Positions 60,803-64,000 of a DNA stretch of 64,000 bases are shown here, piece by piece. Positions within the stretch are counted from its first letter, which is position 1. The number at the start of each line of letters is the position of its first letter. This DNA is from VSJD01 sp041653875 (GTDB lineage Bacteria; Verrucomicrobiota; Kiritimatiellia; JAAZAB01), in NCBI GenBank assembly GCA_041653875.1, contig JBAZEM010000009.1, positions 28,041 to 92,040 on the forward strand. The letters run 5' to 3'. The notes below the pieces were generated by a model. That model had not been told where the DNA came from. It made no database searches and saw only the letters and a list, made by a program, of their open reading frames with translations. A program made the translations under genes and the position numbers.

Positions 60803-62404
60803 ATGAGCTTGATGCTACGAAGGCAAAGAGATGGAAAACTGCGGCCATATTGGTATGGGGAATACACCGAAAGCAATGGCGCGCGGAAGGTAATCAATCT
60901 GGATGTGATGTGGAGTGGAACGCCGCCGGAGTCCCTGCGCGGGCAGGGTGACGGTGCGTTTGAACGGAGCCGGAAAAAGGCATCGGATGCCCTGGCCAGA
61001 TTCGTTGAGGAAGCGCGTCATAAGGGGCGCGTTGAAACCCTTGCGGAACGCCTGATTGAATCGAAGACGGGCTCAGCCCCGGAGCATGTGGAGCTTGTGG
61101 ACATGCTCAATAAGTGTATGGCCCGCGACACTTACAGCGAGGGGTACACGTCGCAATGCAAGGCTATTTTCGGGCGGTTTCTGGCCTTTATGCGGGAACG
61201 AAACCCGAAGGCGCGTCTTGCTTATCAAGTCCGGGCGAGTGACGCGGAAGCCTTTGTGAATGCACTTCGCGTGACAATGAGTCCGGCAACATTGTCCGCC
61301 TATGTCGGCATTCTGCGGCCGGCGTTCTCTCGCTATCTACCGCCGGGTGCGGTAAATCCGTTTTGGAATGCAAAGCGGGGCAAGGCCAAGGCGAACGGGG
61401 CGAATCGCGAGGGGAGCATTCACCGCAAACCGTTTACGGCTGAACAACTGCGTGCACTGCTGGACACCGCTCGTGATGATGGTTTCATGTATCCGCTTAT
61501 TGTGACGGCCGCCTGTACCGGCATGCGGCGCGGCGATGTGTGCAAATTGAAGTGGAGCGCGGTTGATCTGGCCGGGGGTATGGTTGAAGCGCAGGCAAGC
61601 AAGACGGGCGAACCGGTGGAAGTCCCCATCTTTGCGCCGTTACGGGCTGTTCTGGAAGAACGCAAGGGCAAAGGCGGCGAGCTTGTTTTTCCCGAGGCGG
61701 CGCGCATGCTGCGGGAAAATGCGGACGGATTGAGCTATCGGTTCAAGGTGCTTGTGGCAAAAGCCCTGGACACGGAACCACAAAAAACAATGCCGACGCC
61801 TATCCCCGCGGCTGAGATCGAAGTCAAGGGCGTGGCCGCGATAACCGCGAAGATTCCCGAGGGCGCACGCCGTGACAGGGTGCTTGATACTTTCAAGCGC
61901 TATGCTGCCGGTCAGTCTGTCCGGCAGATTGCGGACAGTACCAAAAGGCCGAAAGGCACGATATCCTATGACCTGCACATGATTGCGAAATGGATCGGTA
62001 AGCCGTTTGTGCGATCAGCGCAGACGCCGAGCGTAAAACAGGCCATAGCCCGCATTACACGGATTAGACGGGAGCACGGCCAGAAATCGGCCAGCATTTA
62101 TGATTGGCATGCCTTGCGGACAACCTTTGTCACGCTGGCGTTGTCGGCAGGGGTTCCGATGGAGCTTGTCCGCCGGGTAACGGGCCACACGACCGTGGAC
62201 ATTGTACTGCGCCACTACTTCCGTCCCGGCCGCGACACCTTCAAATCGGCGCTGGTGGGCGCCCTTCCCGCCGTCCTCACCGGGGACAAGCCGAAGCGCT
62301 TGAAGCCGGCCGATGAACTGTCCGCCCTGGCCGGAAAAGTCGCGGCTGGATCGGCGACGGATGCAGACAAGGCCCGTCTCCGGCAACTGGCCGCGGCGGT
62401 GTGA
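60803..62404 (+). CDS. Tyrosine recombinase/integrase with an inserted HTH
   Basis: 533 residues from ATG 60803 (GGAGG site). Core-binding domain about 95-185, catalytic domain with Arg in CTGMRRGDVCKL (about 242), Lys in ASKTGEPVEVPI (267), HALR (His436, Arg439), His462 and nucleophile Tyr472 in RHYF. Between the Lys and the HxxR box about 90 extra residues include a helix-turn-helix-like segment (about 355-400, FKRYAAGQSVRQIADST, then GTISYDLHMIAKWI). Next to a tRNA 3' fragment, it is the likely integrase of the element at the right end of the window. Confidence 0.9.
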   Translation: MSLMLRRQRDGKLRPYWYGEYTESNGARKVINLDVMWSGTPPESLRGQGDGAFERSRKKASDALARFVEEARHKGRVETLAERLIESKTGSAPEHVELVDMLNKCMARDTYSEGYTSQCKAIFGRFLAFMRERNPKARLAYQVRASDAEAFVNALRVTMSPATLSAYVGILRPAFSRYLPPGAVNPFWNAKRGKAKANGANREGSIHRKPFTAEQLRALLDTARDDGFMYPLIVTAACTGMRRGDVCKLKWSAVDLAGGMVEAQASKTGEPVEVPIFAPLRAVLEERKGKGGELVFPEAARMLRENADGLSYRFKVLVAKALDTEPQKTMPTPIPAAEIEVKGVAAITAKIPEGARRDRVLDTFKRYAAGQSVRQIADSTKRPKGTISYDLHMIAKWIGKPFVRSAQTPSVKQAIARITRIRREHGQKSASIYDWHALRTTFVTLALSAGVPMELVRRVTGHTTVDIVLRHYFRPGRDTFKSALVGALPAVLTGDKPKRLKPADELSALAGKVAAGSATDADKARLRQLAAAV

Positions 62405-62658
62405 TGCCGTGTGCCTGTCACGTCCTCCGTCGTCCCGCGCGGCGCGAGAGTCAGACGCTTGTCCCGCGTTGCGCGAGGTCTGGGCCGTCGTCTGCCGTCT
62501 GTCGTCCGGCGTCCGGCGTCTGGTTCATCGCCTCTTTCATCTGGCTTTCCCAAACGCGCCCTGATACAGTCAAAACCGTTGAAAATGTGTTACCTGAAGC
62601 AGGTCCAGGCGCCGATTGGCGCAAGCCTGCCTGAAATGTTGGATGGAGTTAAGCTGAG
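62405..62658. other. Spacer with GTCTGCCGTCTGTCGTCC oligomers
   Basis: Short frame remnants only. The tract at about 62485-62520 (GTCTGCCGTCTGTCGTCCGG) matches those at 28252-28275 and inside the transglycosylase gene (33465-33495). Confidence 0.5.
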
Positions 62659-63684
62659 ATGACTACAGAGAGAAACAAAATAGATGTCAAGGCAGCCGGT
62701 GGTGATATTGTCCTCTACCGCACCAAGGATGGCCGGGCTGCCGTGGATGTCCGCTTGGAGCGCGATAACATCTGGTTGGATGCCCATCAGATGGCCAGAT
62801 TGTTTGAACGAGACCGCTCCGTGATTGTTAGGCACATCCGCAACGTATTTCAGACCAGGGAGTTGGACCCATCTTCAACCTGTGCAAAAAATGCACAGGT
62901 TGCCGCCGATGGCAAGATCCGCCAGATGGATCTGTACAATCTTGACATGATCATTGCTGTCGGCTACCGCGTCAACTCCCGGCGCGGAACGGAATTTCGC
63001 ATCTGGGCCACGTCCGTCTTGCGCGACCACCTCCTCAAGGGCTACACGCTCAATGAGAAGCAGCTACAAGCCCAGGTCGCCCGTCTGTCGGAACTGCAGT
63101 CGGCGGTGGACGTCATGGGGCGGATCATCGGTAAGAAGGCAATCTCGGGGAGCGAGGCCGAAGGGCTCTTACGTGTCATTATTGACTACTCCCTTGCCCT
63201 GCGGCTCCTTGACCAATACGACCATCAGCAGCTTAGCCTCCATGGCATCACCGGGGTTGGCCGTTTTGTTCTCACGTATGCGGTTGCCATGCCGGCGATC
63301 GCCCGCATGGCCGAAACCATGAGGCCGTTGCCCGAGGGTATCTTCGGCCGCGAAAAGGATAGGGGACTTGAAAGCGCTATAGGCGCCGTGTACCAGACCT
63401 TCGGCGGACGGGATCTTTACCCCAGCATTGAGGAGAAGGCCGCGCATCTGCTCTACTTCGTGGTTAAGAACCACGCCTTCGTGGACGGCAACAAGCGCAT
63501 CGGCGCGTTCCTGTTCATCTGGTTCCTCGACGCCAATGCGTTGCTTTATCGTAAAGACGGCACCAAACGCCTGGCCGACAACGCCCTCGTCGCGCTGACT
63601 CTCCTCATCGCCGAGAGCAAGCCGGCCGAGAAAGACACGATCTGTAAGGTGATCGTGAATCTGATCAACCGGGAGAACCTCTGA
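62659..63684 (+). CDS. RhuM-Fic/Doc fusion protein
   Basis: 341 residues. N-terminal RhuM-type domain: VDVRLERDNIWLDAHQMARLF, then a DNA-binding-like segment VIVRHIRNVFQTREL and AVGYRVNSRRGTEFRIWAT (residues 28-120). C-terminal Fic fold with active motif HAFVDGNKR (272-280). The lysine after Asn, as in Doc (HxFxDxNKR), suggests phosphotransfer to a target such as EF-Tu rather than AMP transfer; this is inferred from Doc. Its stop overlaps the ATG of the next frame (ATGA). Part of the integrative element. Confidence 0.88.
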   Translation: MTTERNKIDVKAAGGDIVLYRTKDGRAAVDVRLERDNIWLDAHQMARLFERDRSVIVRHIRNVFQTRELDPSSTCAKNAQVAADGKIRQMDLYNLDMIIAVGYRVNSRRGTEFRIWATSVLRDHLLKGYTLNEKQLQAQVARLSELQSAVDVMGRIIGKKAISGSEAEGLLRVIIDYSLALRLLDQYDHQQLSLHGITGVGRFVLTYAVAMPAIARMAETMRPLPEGIFGREKDRGLESAIGAVYQTFGGRDLYPSIEEKAAHLLYFVVKNHAFVDGNKRIGAFLFIWFLDANALLYRKDGTKRLADNALVALTLLIAESKPAEKDTICKVIVNLINRENL

Positions 63685-63907
63685 TGCCCCACGCCAATCC
63701 CGAACGCCTGCGCGCCGCGCATTCGTGGGTTACCCGACAACTTCACGCTGGTGGATGTAGAGCGGGTGTGCCTCGGTGTGAGCCGCGACATGGTCGCGTA
63801 AGATATTGAAAGACATGCAGAAAAAGCAGGCGATCACGTGTTCCGGTCGCGGACTAGGTGTAACCCGGGAAAAGGGGGATGTGCCGTCAATTGTTAAAAT
63901 TGGATAG
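63684..63907 (+). pseudogene. Winged-helix C-terminal remnant, frameshifted
   Basis: Reading across frames: LPDNFTLVDVERVCLGVSRDMV (from about 63730), then after a shift near 63798 KILKDMQKKQAITCSGRGLGVT and REKGDVPSIVKIG with TAG at 63905. This resembles the winged-helix end of Fic-linked proteins. An ATG at 63684 overlaps the previous stop but leads into a different frame (PHANPERLRAAHSW). At least two frame changes make it non-functional unless recoded. Confidence 0.6.
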
Positions 63908-64000
63908 TTTCCGATTTACATTTCTCTGTGCTTTTCCTCTCCGATCCGAACTTTTTAATGATCCTTTTGGAGTGTCCCGTCACCCCGATTATGATCGGGG
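63908..64000. other. Right edge of the window
   Basis: No gene seen. Ends in a CCCCGATTATGATCGGGG hairpin cut by the window edge or just complete. Confidence 0.4.

Overview
The window looks like chromosomal DNA from a Gram-negative, fairly GC-rich bacterium of the PVC superphylum, most likely a Kiritimatiellota/Lentisphaerota-type lineage. This is an inference from gene mix: lipid A enzymes (LpxL-like tail, LpxA), a type II secretion system, two URO-D-like methyltransferase-family proteins, a DUF362 protein, a carboxyspermidine-type polyamine pathway, GT39 membrane glycosyltransferases, and very many small palindromic or oligomer-based spacer repeats. No rRNA gene, complete tRNA gene or CRISPR array was seen.

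Layout. 1-11.0 kb is mostly housekeeping: the end of a lipid A acyltransferase, a small secreted protein, ligA, a Memo-like protein, a polyamine cluster (carboxynorspermidine decarboxylase and dehydrogenase, and an ornithine/lysine-type decarboxylase on the other strand) and a YgiQ radical SAM protein. 11.0-13.4 kb is an accessory patch with an AT-rich secreted protein, transposon-like scars, hairpins and an orphan HicB antitoxin. 13.5-14.8 kb holds a DUF362 protein.

15.1-23.8 kb is a defence island: an internally deleted SNF2-type helicase, a Schlafen/AlbA-type ATPase, decayed second copies of both junctions, then a tight four-gene operon (HAD hydrolase, beta-class DNA methyltransferase, DUF1016/YhcG nuclease, Res-type helicase-nuclease) resembling a type III restriction-modification system with two extra partners. 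It is followed by a collapsed B12-radical SAM gene, folD and a glycosidase-like protein. 27.1-30.7 kb is a second accessory zone: a MITE-like element, a dead AbrB/PIN toxin-antitoxin pair, an apparently intact VapC/Phd pair and a BRO-family gene, punctuated by three copies of a repeat that carries a promoter-like TTGTCC-N17-TATACT.

30.7-60.3 kb returns to core functions: GT39 transferase, protein phosphatase and lytic transglycosylase; a Gfo/Idh oxidoreductase that has a palindromic repeat inserted in frame; a minus-strand run of pseudouridine synthase, lpxA, gspD, gspE and gspF; an RRM protein; a deoxyhypusine-synthase-like protein; two URO-D-like proteins; an AmrS-type radical SAM enzyme with a Tat signal; an ABC-2 permease; a nucleotidyltransferase pair; NAD synthetase; a receiver-PEP-synthase-like fusion; glutamate dehydrogenase; and another GT39 enzyme. 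From about 60.5 kb to the right edge the window enters an integrative element: the 3' part of a tRNA-Ala(GGC) gene marks the junction, followed by a tyrosine recombinase with an inserted helix-turn-helix, a RhuM-Doc fusion and a broken winged-helix remnant.

The most distinctive feature is the repeat content: at least five small element families, one nested inside another copy of itself, one inserted in frame in an enzyme, and several oligomer tracts that supply protein termini. Gene losses in the accessory zones repeatedly take the form of clean internal deletions that fuse the two ends of a gene.
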